From: Marinobacter aromaticivorans | GTDB taxonomy: Bacteria > Pseudomonadota > Gammaproteobacteria > Pseudomonadales > Oleiphilaceae | Assembly (NCBI RefSeq): GCF_002806975.1 | Contig: NZ_NIHD01000010.1 | Location: 62,001 to 126,000, forward strand | Reading direction: 5' to 3' | Length of the DNA stretch: 64,000 nucleotides | Position numbers and translations under genes: made by a program | In this document: one piece after another, positions 15,598 through 25,844 of the stretch | How the letters are laid out: each line of letters starts with the position of its first letter | Position numbering within the stretch: position 1 is the first letter of the stretch | Notes under the pieces: generated by a model | What the model was told of the DNA's origin: nothing | Databases searched by the model: none | The model's input: the letters and a program-made list of their open reading frames with translations, nothing else

Positions 15598-18500
15598 GTG
15601 ACCGAAGATCAGTTGGAAAAACAATGCCTGGAATGGTTCGCCGAAGGTGGCTGGGAGATTGGCCATGGGCCAGACATAGCGCCAGACGGTGAAGCCCCGG
15701 AGCGGGCCGACTACCGGCAGGTATTGTTGCTGGCGGATCTTGAGGCTGCGATACAGCGCATCAATCCTCATCTGCCCCAAAGCGCCGTTGAACAGGCTGT
15801 GGCCGTGGTGCGCAAGCCGGAAAGCCTGGATGTGGTGATCAGCAACCGGGCTTTTCACCGCCTGCTGCTGGATGGCGTGCCGGTTGACTACAAACTGCCC
15901 AGAGCCTCCGATGACGAGAGCGACAAGGTGGTTCACGACCAGGCCTTTCTGGTGGATTTTGGTGATCTTGCCGCCAACCGTTTCCGAGCCATCAATCAGT
16001 TTACGATCGAAGGTTCCAAGCAGCTGCGCCGACCTGACATTGTTTGCTTTATCAACGGCCTGCCGCTGGCGGTGCTGGAGCTGAAAAGCCCCGGTGCCGA
16101 GAATGTGAATATCTGGGATGCCTACAACCAGATCCAGACCTACAAAGACGAAGTGCCCGAACTATTCGCCTACAACGAGGCCGCCATCATCAGTGACGGC
16201 TACCTGGCCCGGGTAGGCTCGCTTACCGCCACCCAGGAGCGCTACATGCCCTGGCGCACCATCAAGCATGAGGACGACAAGCCGCTGCTGGAATGGCAAC
16301 TGGAAACCATGGTGCGGGGCTTCTTCGATCGGGAACTGTTTCTGGATTACATTCGCTACTTCGTGATTTTCGAGACGGATTCCGACAAGCTGATCAAGAA
16401 GATTGCCGGCTATCACCAGTTCCACGCGGTGCGCGAAGCGGTTAAAGCCACGGTGATTGCGGCGCAAGCGCCGGAGCATGGCCACTGGGCGAAAGAGAAG
16501 CGCGCCACCTATGGCGACGAAGTTCTGCCGGGCAGCAAGAAGGCCGGTGTAGTCTGGCACACCCAGGGCTCCGGCAAGAGTATTTCCATGTGCTGTTACG
16601 CCGGCAAGCTGCTGCAACAACCAGAGATGAACAACCCCACGCTGATTGTGGTCACCGACCGCAACGATCTGGACGGCCAGCTGTTCGCCACCTTCAGCGC
16701 AGCAAAGGAGTTGCTGAAGCAGGAGCCAGTGCAAGCCGATGATCGTGACACCTTGCGTCGGCTGCTGTCGGAACGAGAGTCCGGCGGCATCATCTTCACC
16801 ACAGTTCAGAAGTTCGCCCTACTGAACGATGAAACCGGCCACCCGGTGCTTAACGACCGCCACAACATCGTGGTGATTTCAGACGAGGCTCACCGTAGCC
16901 AGTACGGCCTGAAAGCGACTCTCAAGAAAGACGGCATCTACAAATTCGGCTACGCCCGCCACATGCGCGATGCCGTGCCCAATGCCTCGTTCATCGGCTT
17001 TACCGGCACCCCCATCGAAAGCGAAGACAAAGACACACGCGCCGTATTCGGTGATTACGTGTCTATTTACGATATCCAGGACGCCGTGGACGATGGCGCG
17101 ACCGTGCCTATTTTCTACGAATCCCGCCTGGCCAAGCTGGACATTAACCGCGACCTGATCGAGGAGCTGTCTGATCAGGTGGAGGAAGTGGTTGAAGACG
17201 ACGAAGACCTTGGCAGTCGCGAGAAAACCAAAGGCGAATGGAGCCGGCTGGAGAAGCTGGTTGGTGCCGGCCCGCGCCTGAAGCAGGTGGCGGAAGACCT
17301 GGTAAACCACTTTGAAACCCGCTCCAGCACCATCGATGGCAAGGCAATGATCGTGGCCATGAGTCGGGAGATTGCGGTTCACCTGTATAACGAGATTGTC
17401 GCCTTGCGCCCGCAGTGGCACGACGACGATCCGGAAAAAGGCGCCATCAAGATAGTAATGACCGGCTCGGCATCTGATCGGGCCCTTCTGCAACCTCACA
17501 TCTACAACAAGCAAACCAAGAAGCGCTTTGAAAAGCGCTTCAAAGATATGAACGACCCGCTCAAGCTGGTGATTGTGCGGGATATGTGGCTCACCGGCTT
17601 CGATGCGCCCTGCTGCCATACTATGTACGTGGACAAACCCATGAAGGGCCATAATCTGATGCAGGCCATTGCCCGGGTGAACCGCGTGTTCAAAGACAAA
17701 CCCGGCGGGCTGGTGGTGGATTACATCGGCATTGCCAACGAGCTTAAACAGGCCCTTAAAACCTATACCGACGCTAAGGGCAAGGGCTCACCCACCCATA
17801 GCGCCGAGGAAGCCTACGCCTTTCTGCTGGAAAAGCTGGACATCATTCACGGGCTGTTCGCACCCGGCCCAAAGAACACAGGCTTTGACTACAGCGGTTT
17901 TGAAAGCGAACCCCATAAGCTTCTGGTACCCACTGCCAACTACGTACTGGGCCTGGAGGACGGCAAAAAACGCTTTTTAGACACGGTGCTGGCCATGAAC
18001 AAGGCTTTCTCCCTGTGCGCCACCCTGGATGAGGCCCAGGCACTGCAGAAAGAAGTCGCCTTTCTGTCGCAGGTGAAAACGGCCATCACCAAATTTACCA
18101 GCGTGGACAAGAAGCTGACCGAAGAAGAAAAGAACACCGCCCTCAAGCAGATTCTGGACAACGCCCTGGTGGCCGAGGGTGTCACCGACGTGTTCGCCCT
18201 GTGCGGTCTGGATAAGCCCAACATCGGCCTGCTCTCTGACGAGTTTCTGGAAGACGTTCGGCAAATGCCCTACAAGAACTTTGCCGTGGAGCTGCTGGAA
18301 AAGCTGCTGAAAGACGACATCAAAGCCAAAACCCGCAACAACGTGGTGCAGGAGAAGAAATACGCCGACCGCCTGCAGGAGACACTGCGCAAGTACAACA
18401 ACCGGGGCATTGAAACTGCTCAGGTGATCGAAGAACTGATCGCCATGGCCAAACAGTTTCAGGCGGAAGTAGAGCGTGATGAAGCGCTCGGCCTCAACCC

Positions 18501-18777
18501 GGACGAAGTAGCCTTCTACGATGCCCTGGCCAGCAACGAAAGCGCCGTGCGGGAGCTGGGCGACGAGACTCTAAAGAAGATCGCCGTCGAGATTACCGAC
18601 AAGCTGCGCAAATCCACCACCGTGGACTGGCAGGTGCGGGAAAGCGTGCGGGCCAAGCTGCGGATTCTGGTGCGGCGGACCTTGCAGCGTTACAAGTACC
18701 CACCCGATAGGGCGCCGGCTGCGATTGAGCTGATTATGCATCAGGCGGAAGCGCTGTCTAACCATTGGACGCAGTAA
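15598..18777 (+). CDS. hsdR: Type I restriction enzyme, translocase/endonuclease subunit R
   Basis: The GTG at 15598 is preceded by AAGGGAG and gives the typical N-terminus (Thr-Glu-Asp-Gln-Leu-Glu-Lys); TTG 15565, ATG 15568 and ATG 15577 are weaker alternatives. The 1059-residue protein has an N-terminal PD-(D/E)xK nuclease (Arg-Arg-Pro-Asp-Ile then Leu-Glu-Leu-Lys-Ser-Pro, near residues 145-165), then a superfamily 2 motor: Walker A Gly-Ser-Gly-Lys-Ser, Asp-Glu-Ala-His, Gly-Phe-Thr-Gly-Thr-Pro, and motif VI Gln-Ala-Ile-Ala-Arg-Val-Asn-Arg. It translocates and cuts unmethylated DNA with HsdM and HsdS. It is separated from hsdMS by the nuclease pseudogene and the toxin pair. Confidence 0.95.
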   Translation: MTEDQLEKQCLEWFAEGGWEIGHGPDIAPDGEAPERADYRQVLLLADLEAAIQRINPHLPQSAVEQAVAVVRKPESLDVVISNRAFHRLLLDGVPVDYKLPRASDDESDKVVHDQAFLVDFGDLAANRFRAINQFTIEGSKQLRRPDIVCFINGLPLAVLELKSPGAENVNIWDAYNQIQTYKDEVPELFAYNEAAIISDGYLARVGSLTATQERYMPWRTIKHEDDKPLLEWQLETMVRGFFDRELFLDYIRYFVIFETDSDKLIKKIAGYHQFHAVREAVKATVIAAQAPEHGHWAKEKRATYGDEVLPGSKKAGVVWHTQGSGKSISMCCYAGKLLQQPEMNNPTLIVVTDRNDLDGQLFATFSAAKELLKQEPVQADDRDTLRRLLSERESGGIIFTTVQKFALLNDETGHPVLNDRHNIVVISDEAHRSQYGLKATLKKDGIYKFGYARHMRDAVPNASFIGFTGTPIESEDKDTRAVFGDYVSIYDIQDAVDDGATVPIFYESRLAKLDINRDLIEELSDQVEEVVEDDEDLGSREKTKGEWSRLEKLVGAGPRLKQVAEDLVNHFETRSSTIDGKAMIVAMSREIAVHLYNEIVALRPQWHDDDPEKGAIKIVMTGSASDRALLQPHIYNKQTKKRFEKRFKDMNDPLKLVIVRDMWLTGFDAPCCHTMYVDKPMKGHNLMQAIARVNRVFKDKPGGLVVDYIGIANELKQALKTYTDAKGKGSPTHSAEEAYAFLLEKLDIIHGLFAPGPKNTGFDYSGFESEPHKLLVPTANYVLGLEDGKKRFLDTVLAMNKAFSLCATLDEAQALQKEVAFLSQVKTAITKFTSVDKKLTEEEKNTALKQILDNALVAEGVTDVFALCGLDKPNIGLLSDEFLEDVRQMPYKNFAVELLEKLLKDDIKAKTRNNVVQEKKYADRLQETLRKYNNRGIETAQVIEELIAMAKQFQAEVERDEALGLNPDEVAFYDALASNESAVRELGDETLKKIAVEITDKLRKSTTVDWQVRESVRAKLRILVRRTLQRYKYPPDRAPAAIELIMHQAEALSNHWTQ

Positions 18778-18813
18778 TGATTGGGAAGCTATCCGAACCC
18801 CAGCTGAGCTTTT

Positions 18814-19002
18814 CTAGGCTTCGGAAGCTTCAAATTTGCTTGTCGCGCCCGTCTCTCTGGTGTCCAGCCGTTCGCCATGATGTTCTTCCAATAGTTCGTT
18901 TGGCGCTTATCGTTTTTCCCGCGTGCGCGCGGGTTGCGCTTCGTTGTTAACCTGTACCTGGCTGCCGATGCTGGCCTGCTGAACGAAGGTCACTCTCTCC
19001 GG
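18814..19002 (-). pseudogene. Decayed small conserved gene fragment
   Basis: Read on the minus strand, the frame gives Pro-Glu-Arg-Val-Thr-Phe-Val-Gln-Gln-Ala-Ser-Ile, then Val-Gln-Val-Asn-Asn-Glu, Ala-Arg-Thr-Arg-Glu-Lys-Arg, a TAA stop, and in the same frame Ala-Pro-Asn-Glu-Leu-Leu-Glu, Gly-Glu-Arg-Leu-Asp-Thr, ending at TAG 18814. These motifs recall, from memory, the C-terminus of a small conserved hypothetical protein common on plasmids, phages and islands. The internal stop and missing N-terminus make it a relic. The 342-bp gap between hsdR and the esterase otherwise holds only a CCCGCG/CGCGGG hairpin (18917-18932). Confidence 0.5.
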
Positions 19003-19119
19003 TTTTTTGTTATACACACTTGGAAAGTAGCCACACAATAGTAGTGTTAAATTATTCGACGCCTGTGCAACATGGCAGCCCAAGCATAAGCTGCGCTTAA
19101 AACTGCGCGAGGATTACAC

Positions 19120-20187
19120 ATGATTTTCGGAATCGCCTGGTTCGCAATGCTGTGGTTTGGCCTGATAATTCTCGCGCTGCTGGCCTCAATGGTATTTTTG
19201 CGGCGCCGGAAACGCGATGCCAGTGATGCGGTTCGAGAAGCGCCGGGCATTTCGGAACAAAACCAGGCCCGCCAGCAAGTACTTCAAAAAGTTCAGGGAA
19301 TGCACGCCGCAACCGAAGGTCTCCAGGGTCGGGCCCGAATAAAGGCGTTGCGGCACTACATGGATACCCTGAGCGACGGTATTGAACTCATCTCGGAAAT
19401 CCGCCCTCCAGCAAGTAACGGCCCCAAGGGCGAATGGGTGATTGCCCCCGGTTCAGAACCCAACCGCCGGATTCTTTATATTCACGGTGGTTCCTGGATC
19501 GCCGGCAGCCCCAAAAGCCATCGCACCATCACTGACCGGTTATCCAGGCTGGCCAATGCCTGCGTATTTGCCGTTGATTACCGACTCATGCCGGAAAACC
19601 GGTATCTGGATGGCATTATCGACTGCCAGCAGGCTTACCGCTGGATACTCGACAACGGCCCGGACGGCAAGGCACCGGCCAATTTTGTGGTGGTCGCCGG
19701 GGACTCCGCAGGCGGCAGTCACACCCTGGGGCTGATTGCCTGGGTACGAGACCAGGGGCTGCAACCACCGAATGCCGCTATTGCCCTGTCGCCTTCTACC
19801 GAACTCATGCTCACGTCCCTAGGCAAGCGACCCAACCTGAAAAACGATGTCATGCTGGGCCCAACCGTTGAGAAACTGGCACGGATTCCCCTGCCTCTTT
19901 TATGGTGGGGAACGGTTTTGGGCTTTCGGACATTGCCCTCCAACCCAATGGCATCGCCTCTGCGGGGCGACCTCCACAACCTCCCGCCAACACTGGTTCA
20001 CGTGAGCGAATCGGAGCTACTGCTGGAAAACGCTCAACGGTATGTTGCAAAAGCACAAGCGGCTGGCTCGCCGGTGGAAATACAAACCTGGCCCGATATG
20101 GTTCATGTGTGGCATCTGTTCACACCCCTGTTACCGGAGGCAGAAGCAGCGTTTGAGCATATCGGGGAGTTTCTTGCGCGAGTGTAA
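19120..20187 (+). CDS. Membrane-anchored alpha/beta hydrolase (HSL-type esterase/lipase)
   Basis: The 355-residue protein starts with one membrane helix (about 3-27) ending in a basic Arg-Arg-Arg-Lys-Arg stop, followed by a helical linker and an alpha/beta hydrolase domain. The HSL-family oxyanion motif His-Gly-Gly-Ser-Trp (about 124-128) and nucleophile motif Gly-Asp-Ser-Ala-Gly-Gly (about 194-199) are visible, with a late His in Met-Val-His-Val-Trp-His completing the triad. It likely hydrolyses short-chain carboxylic esters at the inner membrane. GAGGAT lies 5 bases before the ATG. It is a single gene; substrate unknown. Confidence 0.9.
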   Translation: MIFGIAWFAMLWFGLIILALLASMVFLRRRKRDASDAVREAPGISEQNQARQQVLQKVQGMHAATEGLQGRARIKALRHYMDTLSDGIELISEIRPPASNGPKGEWVIAPGSEPNRRILYIHGGSWIAGSPKSHRTITDRLSRLANACVFAVDYRLMPENRYLDGIIDCQQAYRWILDNGPDGKAPANFVVVAGDSAGGSHTLGLIAWVRDQGLQPPNAAIALSPSTELMLTSLGKRPNLKNDVMLGPTVEKLARIPLPLLWWGTVLGFRTLPSNPMASPLRGDLHNLPPTLVHVSESELLLENAQRYVAKAQAAGSPVEIQTWPDMVHVWHLFTPLLPEAEAAFEHIGEFLARV

Positions 20188-20357
20188 ACAGATGCCCGGG
20201 AACACGTAAACGTTCAATCTGCACCTGGCACGCCGTACATCTTTCAAGCTCACCCTTATTCCAAAAAACACATACCAAATCATTTTATATTCTTTCAGGG
20301 TTTAAGCTGACTTTGGTAAGTTACACCCCATCACTTCATTTGGTTCAGGGGATTGTC

Positions 20358-21371
20358 ATGCCAAGTAAACTCAAAGGCCTGGTTACCGGTCTTGCGCTGG
20401 GCGCTTCACTTTTTGCACAACCGGCGGTGTCCGCCGACCGTGAGCTGCTTAACACCTCCTATGACATTGCCCGGGAACTGTTTGCGGCTTACAACGTACA
20501 TTTCAGCGAGTACTGGGAAGAGCAAACCGGTGAAACGCTTGACATCAGCCAGTCTCACGCCGGTTCCTCAAAGCAGGCACAGGCCATTATCCAGGGTCTG
20601 AAAGCGGACGTAGCAACCTTCAATCAGGTTACGGACATTGATATCCTGCACACCCGGGGTGGCCTGATTCCCGAGAACTGGGCCGAGCGCCTGCCTAATA
20701 ACAGCTCACCCTACTACTCCACCATGGCGTTTCTGGTTCGCAAGGGTAACCCGAAAAATATCCGGAACTGGGACGATCTGATTAAAGACGATGTCGCCCT
20801 GGTTATGCCCAACCCGAAAACCTCCGGCAACGGCCGCTATAGCTACCTGGCCGCTCTGGGCTACGCCCAAGACCGTTTTGGCGATGATCAGGAGAAAATA
20901 GACAGCTTCCTGCAGGATTTCCTTTCCCATGTGAAAGTGTTTGACAGCGGCGGGCGCGGTGCAACCACCACGTTTATTGAGCGTGAAATTGGCGATGTTC
21001 TGTTGACCTTCGAATCAGAAGTACTGAACCTGGCCGACCGTTACGACAATGGCGAATACGAAGTGGTAACCCCCAAGGTAAGCTTTCTGGCGGAATTCCC
21101 GGTTACCTGGATTGATGAGTACGTGAAGCAGAACAAAACCGAAGACCTTGCAAAGGCGTACCTTGAGCACCTGTACACCGAAGACGCCCAGCGCCTGCTG
21201 GCGGGCTTCAACTACCGGGTTCACAATGAGACGGTGAAGCAGGAAACTGCCGACCGCTTTCCAGAGGTGAAACTGTTGCCGATTGATGTTATTGCCGGCA
21301 GCTGGGAAAACGCCACCAAAGAGCACTTTGCCAGTGGCGGTAAACTCGACCAACTGCAACGTCGGCGGTAA
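20358..21371 (+). CDS. sbp: Sulfate ABC transporter, periplasmic substrate-binding protein
   Basis: The start at 20358 follows AGGGGATT and opens with a signal peptide (Lys-Leu-Lys then a hydrophobic core, cleaved near Ala-Val-Ser-Ala-Asp); an upstream in-frame start at 20313 would disrupt it. The 337-residue mature-type sequence matches sulfate/thiosulfate-binding proteins: Leu-Leu-Asn-Thr-Ser-Tyr-Asp near 31, Asn-Pro-Lys-Thr-Ser-Gly-Asn-Gly-Arg-Tyr-Ser-Tyr near 155, and Asp-Ser-Gly-Gly-Arg-Gly-Ala-Thr-Thr-Thr-Phe near 197. It binds sulfate in the periplasm for CysTWA, encoded directly downstream. Sbp versus thiosulfate-specific CysP cannot be told by eye. Confidence 0.9.
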   Translation: MPSKLKGLVTGLALGASLFAQPAVSADRELLNTSYDIARELFAAYNVHFSEYWEEQTGETLDISQSHAGSSKQAQAIIQGLKADVATFNQVTDIDILHTRGGLIPENWAERLPNNSSPYYSTMAFLVRKGNPKNIRNWDDLIKDDVALVMPNPKTSGNGRYSYLAALGYAQDRFGDDQEKIDSFLQDFLSHVKVFDSGGRGATTTFIEREIGDVLLTFESEVLNLADRYDNGEYEVVTPKVSFLAEFPVTWIDEYVKQNKTEDLAKAYLEHLYTEDAQRLLAGFNYRVHNETVKQETADRFPEVKLLPIDVIAGSWENATKEHFASGGKLDQLQRRR

Positions 21372-21374
21372 TTC

Positions 21375-22256
21375 ATGTCCACGGCTAACCAGGCTGGCGC
21401 TGTAATTCCGCAGCGCTTGCCACGGATCGGAAACCGCAGCAAGCGGGTATTGCCGGGGTTTGGTCTGAGCCTCGGTATTTCGCTTCTGTTTATCAGCCTG
21501 ATTTTGATGCTGCCACTGACCGGTCTGGTGATGGAAGTCTCTGCCATGAGCTTCGACCAGTTCTGGTTTGTGATCACCGATCCGCGGGTAGTCGCCTCCT
21601 ACAAAGTCACTGCCCTTTCAGCATTGGCTGCTTCATTGTTTAACGGCCTCTTCGGGTTGCTTCTGGCCTGGGTGCTGGTGCGTTACGAGTTTCCCGGGAA
21701 ACGGCTGATCGATGCGGTGGTTGACCTGCCGTTTGCTTTGCCAACAGCCGTAGCCGGTATCGTCCTCGCGACTCTTTTTGCAGAAAACGGCTGGTACGGA
21801 CAATGGCTGAGCAAGCTGGGTATTGAAATCGCCTTCACCCCTGTAGGCATTGCAGTGGCCATGGCGTTCACCAGCCTGCCTTTTGTGGTGCGCACAGTTC
21901 AGCCGGTACTGGAAGAGCTGGCCCCTGAAGACGAGGAGGCCGCCGTCAGCCTGGGCGCCAGCGATGGCCTGGTATTTCGCCGGGTGATCTTTCCGGCTCT
22001 GTGGCCGGCGCTGTTAACCGGTGTGGCCCTGTCTTTTACCCGCAGCCTCGGGGAGTTCGGTGCCGTTATCTTTATTGCCGGCAATATGCCCTACGTGAGC
22101 GAAGTAACCAGCCTGATGATTTTTGTGCGCCTGCAGGAATACGACTACGCTGCCGCCAGTGCCATTGCCTCGGTGGTTTTGCTGGTATCCCTGGTAATGC
22201 TGTTCGCCATTACCCTGTGGCAGGCCCGGTACCTTAAACGAATAGAGGGGCGTTAA
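21375..22256 (+). CDS. cysT: Sulfate ABC transporter permease CysT
   Basis: The 293-residue inner-membrane permease starts 3 bp after sbp. It has about six membrane helices and the cytoplasmic EAA loop (Glu-Glu-Ala-Ala-Val-Ser-Leu-Gly-Ala) that docks the CysA ATPase. The segment Phe-Thr-Arg-Ser-Leu-Gly-Glu-Phe-Gly-Ala-Val near 220 is typical of CysT/CysU. It pairs with CysW to form the sulfate channel. It belongs to the sbp-cysT-cysW-cysA operon. Confidence 0.95.
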   Translation: MSTANQAGAVIPQRLPRIGNRSKRVLPGFGLSLGISLLFISLILMLPLTGLVMEVSAMSFDQFWFVITDPRVVASYKVTALSALAASLFNGLFGLLLAWVLVRYEFPGKRLIDAVVDLPFALPTAVAGIVLATLFAENGWYGQWLSKLGIEIAFTPVGIAVAMAFTSLPFVVRTVQPVLEELAPEDEEAAVSLGASDGLVFRRVIFPALWPALLTGVALSFTRSLGEFGAVIFIAGNMPYVSEVTSLMIFVRLQEYDYAAASAIASVVLLVSLVMLFAITLWQARYLKRIEGR

Positions 22257-22260
22257 CGCC

Positions 22261-23130
22261 ATGCACAGCTCCCACTCTTCCCGACACCGCCGCGTTGGCG
22301 ATAGCCCGGCCATCAAGTGGCTGCTGATCGGCACTGCCCTCGCCGTGGCTATCGGTTTGCTGATAGTGCCTCTGCTGGTGATATTTTTTGAAGCATTGGG
22401 AGCCGGCTGGGGCACCCTGGCAGACAACCTGCTGGACCAGTACACGCTGCATGCCATTGGTTTAACACTGTTTGTGGCCGCCCTTACCGTGCCGCTCAAC
22501 CTGGTTTTTGGTACCGCCCTGGCCTGGCTGGTAACACGTTTCCGGTTTCCCGGGCGCAAGTTGCTGATCACGCTGATTGATATTCCCTTTGCGGTATCTC
22601 CGGTTGTGGCCGGCTTGCTGTACCTGCTGCTCTACGGCCGCAACGGCTGGGTAGGCGGCTGGCTTGTAGATTACGACGTGCAGCTGATGTTTTCCTGGCC
22701 CGGCATTGTAATGGTTACGGTGTTTGTGACCTGCCCATTTGTTGCCCGAGAGCTGATACCGCTCATGCAACAGCAAGGCAGTGAGGAAGAAGAAGCCGGT
22801 GTGGTGCTGGGCGCCTCCGGCTGGAGAATATTCCGCACCATTACACTGCCTAACATCAAATGGGCGCTGATTTACGGTGTGGTACTCACCAATGCCCGGG
22901 CGGTAGGCGAGTTCGGAGCCGTATCGGTGGTATCCGGGAATATCCGCGGGCAAACCAACACACTTCCCCTGCACGTGGAGCTGTTGTACCAGGATTATAA
23001 TATTGTTGGCGCGTTTGCCAGCGCATCACTACTGGCTGGCATTGCCGTATTTACGCTGGCGGTTAAAGGTTTCGTGGAATGGCGGCAGACGCACACTCTG
23101 AACCGCCTGCAAACAGAGGAGACAGCGTAA
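22261..23130 (+). CDS. cysW: Sulfate ABC transporter permease CysW
   Basis: The 289-residue protein has about six membrane helices and an EAA loop ([10 protein letters not shown]), plus the CysW signature [16 protein letters not shown]. It starts 4 bp after cysT and its TAA shares one base with the cysA ATG (TAATG), implying coupled translation. It forms the sulfate/thiosulfate translocation path together with CysT. Confidence 0.95.
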   Translation: MHSSHSSRHRRVGDSPAIKWLLIGTALAVAIGLLIVPLLVIFFEALGAGWGTLADNLLDQYTLHAIGLTLFVAALTVPLNLVFGTALAWLVTRFRFPGRKLLITLIDIPFAVSPVVAGLLYLLLYGRNGWVGGWLVDYDVQLMFSWPGIVMVTVFVTCPFVARELIPLMQQQGSEEEEAGVVLGASGWRIFRTITLPNIKWALIYGVVLTNARAVGEFGAVSVVSGNIRGQTNTLPLHVELLYQDYNIVGAFASASLLAGIAVFTLAVKGFVEWRQTHTLNRLQTEETA

Positions 23131-24266
23131 TGACTATCACAGTTGATGGCATCAACAAGCGTTTTGGCAAATTCCAGGCGCTGAACAACGTCTCTCTGGA
23201 CATTCCTGAAGGTAAACTGACGGCCTTACTGGGGCCCTCCGGCTCCGGCAAAACAACACTGCTGAGGATTATTGCAGGCCTGGAATCCGCCGATAGCGGG
23301 CGAATCGCCTTCTCCGGTCAGGACGTGACCAAGCTGCATGTGCGGGATCGCAACATAGGTTTCGTGTTCCAGCACTACGCCCTGTTCCGCCACATGACGG
23401 TAGCCCAGAACATTGCCTTTGGCCTGGAGTCACTGCCCCGCAAACAGCGCCCCGCAAAAGCGGAAATCCAAAAGCGCGTGCGCGAGCTGCTGGAAATGAT
23501 CCAGCTACCCCACCTGGCACAGCGCTTTCCGGCACAACTGTCTGGCGGCCAGAAACAGCGTGTGGCGCTGGCCCGATCCATTGCAACGCGGCCAAAAATC
23601 CTGCTTCTGGATGAACCTTTCGGTGCGCTGGATGCCAAGGTTCGCAAAGACCTTCGGCGCTGGTTGCGGAATCTGCATGATGAATTCCATTTCACCAGCA
23701 TTTTTGTAACCCACGATCAGGAAGAGGCTCTGGAGCTGTCCGATCAGGTGGTAGTCATGAGCCAGGGCAATGTGGAGCAGGTTAACGAACCCACCGAACT
23801 TTACGCTCGCCCTGATAGCCGTTTCGTGTTCGATTTCCTCGGGCAGGTGAATGTTCTGTCTGGCGAGGTTAAACACGGCAGCTTAAGCCAGGGCAACGCC
23901 TGGGTAACCGTTCCGGGCATTCGGCATCAGGGCAACGCCCAGCTTTACCTGCGCCCCCACGAGGTGCGCCTGGCCACAACACCTGCCGCCCATGCCAACT
24001 TGCCGCTACGTATTGAAGCCGTCAGCCTGATTGGTTCGGAAGTGCGGGTTGAGTTGCGCCCGGAAGGCTGGACCAGCGAAAGTTCGGACAACATCTGGGA
24101 AGTCGGCATCAGCCATGCGGAGTTTAATCAGCAGCGCCCGACTCGTGGCGATCTGCGTTACGCAGTGCCAGAAGTCGGGCATCTGTTTACTGGCAAGGAT
24201 ACGCAGCCTACTACGGTCAGTTGGGCCGAAGCAGAATCACCACCTCGGGTTCGCTTGATTAAGTGA
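23130..24266 (+). CDS. cysA: Sulfate/thiosulfate ABC transporter ATP-binding protein
   Basis: The start at 23130 overlaps the cysW stop and has AGAGGAGA upstream; a longer frame to 23079 is not supported. The 378-residue protein shows Walker A Gly-Pro-Ser-Gly-Ser-Gly-Lys-Thr-Thr (about 36-44), the signature Leu-Ser-Gly-Gly-Gln-Lys-Gln-Arg, Walker B Leu-Leu-Leu-Asp-Glu-Pro-Phe, and a His in Val-Thr-His-Asp-Gln. A C-terminal TOBE-like domain (about 245-378) follows. It energises sulfate import for cysteine biosynthesis. It is the last gene of the operon. Confidence 0.95.
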   Translation: MTITVDGINKRFGKFQALNNVSLDIPEGKLTALLGPSGSGKTTLLRIIAGLESADSGRIAFSGQDVTKLHVRDRNIGFVFQHYALFRHMTVAQNIAFGLESLPRKQRPAKAEIQKRVRELLEMIQLPHLAQRFPAQLSGGQKQRVALARSIATRPKILLLDEPFGALDAKVRKDLRRWLRNLHDEFHFTSIFVTHDQEEALELSDQVVVMSQGNVEQVNEPTELYARPDSRFVFDFLGQVNVLSGEVKHGSLSQGNAWVTVPGIRHQGNAQLYLRPHEVRLATTPAAHANLPLRIEAVSLIGSEVRVELRPEGWTSESSDNIWEVGISHAEFNQQRPTRGDLRYAVPEVGHLFTGKDTQPTTVSWAEAESPPRVRLIK

Positions 24267-24337
24267 AGGTCACTGCCTCAGGCTCAACCACCGCCAATCT
24301 GTTACCATGCTCCAAACTCCCCAAATGAGAGGTGACC

Positions 24338-25771
24338 ATGATGGATGCAACCAAGTTTTACATTAATGGTAAATGGGTAACGCCTGAGAGCAATCAGCAA
24401 CTGGACGTTATAAACCCCTCAGACGAGAAAGGTTTCGCCACAATCACTCTGGGTTCGCAGGCTGATACGGACAACGCTGTCAGTGCCGCGAAAAAAGCGT
24501 TTCCGGCGTGGTCGGCCACCACCAAGGAGCAGCGAGTTGAGCTGCTGGAACGTTTGTTCGAAACCTACAAGGCGCGCGCGGAGGAGATGGCGCAAACCAT
24601 CAGCCAGGAAATGGGCGCACCCATTGATCTTGCCCGCAGCGCACAGGTTGGCGCTGGTGCCGCACACCTGAAAAATACCATCCGGGCGCTGAAGTCGTTC
24701 AACTTCGAACACGCCCTTGGCGACCATGCGCCCGACAACTTCATTCTGCATGAGGCTGTTGGTGTCTGTGCGCTGATTACACCCTGGAACTGGCCGATGA
24801 ACCAGGTGATGCTCAAGGTGGCTCCGGCACTTGCCGCGGGCTGCACGGTCGTTCTCAAGCCCTCCGAGATTTCACCCCTGTCGGCCATGCTTCTGGCCGA
24901 GATGATTGATAGTACCGGTTTTCCGGAAGGCGTTTTCAATCTTGTTAACGGCGATGGTGCCGGTGTAGGTTCGCAGCTTTCCCGACACCCGGATATTGAT
25001 CTGGTCAGCTTTACCGGCTCAACCCGGGCCGGCAAGGCCATCACCATTGCCGCCGCTGATACCGTAAAGCGAGTCGGCCTGGAACTGGGCGGCAAAGGTG
25101 CCAATATTATCTTTGCTGACGCCGATGAAAAAGCAGTAGCCCGGGGTGTGCGCCACTGTTTCGCCAACTCGGGTCAGTCCTGTAACGCGCCTACGCGCAT
25201 GCTGGTCGAAAAGTCTGTTTACAGACAGGCTGTTGAAACCGCAGCGATGATTGCCGGTAAAACCGACGTCGGCCTGGCAGGCAACGAAGGTCGGCATATC
25301 GGGCCGGTGGTCTCGGAGCAGCAGTTCCAGAAGGTTCAGGGTCTGATCAGAAAAGGGATCGAAGAAGGCGCGACACTGGTGGCGGGCGGCGAAGGCCGGC
25401 CAGAAGGTTTTGATACGGGTTATTTCGTCAAGCCAACCGTGTTCTCGGATGTCAAACCCGGCATGACCATCTGGAGCGAGGAGATATTCGGTCCGGTTCT
25501 GGCCATCACACCTTTTGAAACCGAAGAAGAAGCGGTAGAACTGGCCAACGACACACTCTACGGTCTCACCAATTACATCCAGACTGCCGATAAAGAGCGA
25601 GCGCGCAGGGTCGCCAGGCAGGTCAGATCAGGCATGGTGGAAATCAATGGCAAATCCGGCTCGGCCGGCTTCCCGTTCGGGGGCATGAAGCAGTCCGGAA
25701 ATGGCAGCCGTGAAGGCGGTGTCTGGGGGCTGGAAGAATTCCTTGAGGTTAAATCCGTCACCGACTGGTAA
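24338..25771 (+). CDS. NAD(P)-dependent aldehyde dehydrogenase family protein
   Basis: ATG 24338 lies behind AGAGGTG; ATG 24341 is equally possible and GTG 24332 less so. The 477-residue protein has the ALDH fold: Thr-Pro-Trp-Asn-Trp-Pro near 150, Lys-Pro-Ser-Glu near 176, Phe-Thr-Gly-Ser-Thr near 227, the catalytic Glu in Leu-Glu-Leu-Gly-Gly-Lys near 250, the nucleophile Cys in Asn-Ser-Gly-Gln-Ser-Cys near 284, and Glu-Glu-Ile-Phe-Gly-Pro. It oxidises an aldehyde to the acid; the substrate cannot be read from sequence. It is monocistronic, ended by a strong hairpin before the convergent Crp/Fnr gene. Confidence 0.9.
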   Translation: MMDATKFYINGKWVTPESNQQLDVINPSDEKGFATITLGSQADTDNAVSAAKKAFPAWSATTKEQRVELLERLFETYKARAEEMAQTISQEMGAPIDLARSAQVGAGAAHLKNTIRALKSFNFEHALGDHAPDNFILHEAVGVCALITPWNWPMNQVMLKVAPALAAGCTVVLKPSEISPLSAMLLAEMIDSTGFPEGVFNLVNGDGAGVGSQLSRHPDIDLVSFTGSTRAGKAITIAAADTVKRVGLELGGKGANIIFADADEKAVARGVRHCFANSGQSCNAPTRMLVEKSVYRQAVETAAMIAGKTDVGLAGNEGRHIGPVVSEQQFQKVQGLIRKGIEEGATLVAGGEGRPEGFDTGYFVKPTVFSDVKPGMTIWSEEIFGPVLAITPFETEEEAVELANDTLYGLTNYIQTADKERARRVARQVRSGMVEINGKSGSAGFPFGGMKQSGNGSREGGVWGLEEFLEVKSVTDW

Positions 25772-25802
25772 CAACTGCAGCGCCGTTGTGTAAAAGCTGG
25801 CC

Positions 25803-25842
25803 AAACGCCCCGGAGTTTCTCTTTGGAATTCCGGGGCGTTTG
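25803..25842. terminator. Bidirectional hairpin terminator
   Basis: AAACGCCCCGGA pairs with TCCGGGGCGTTT across a short loop, between the convergent aldehyde dehydrogenase and Crp/Fnr genes. Confidence 0.75.
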
Positions 25843-25844
25843 CC

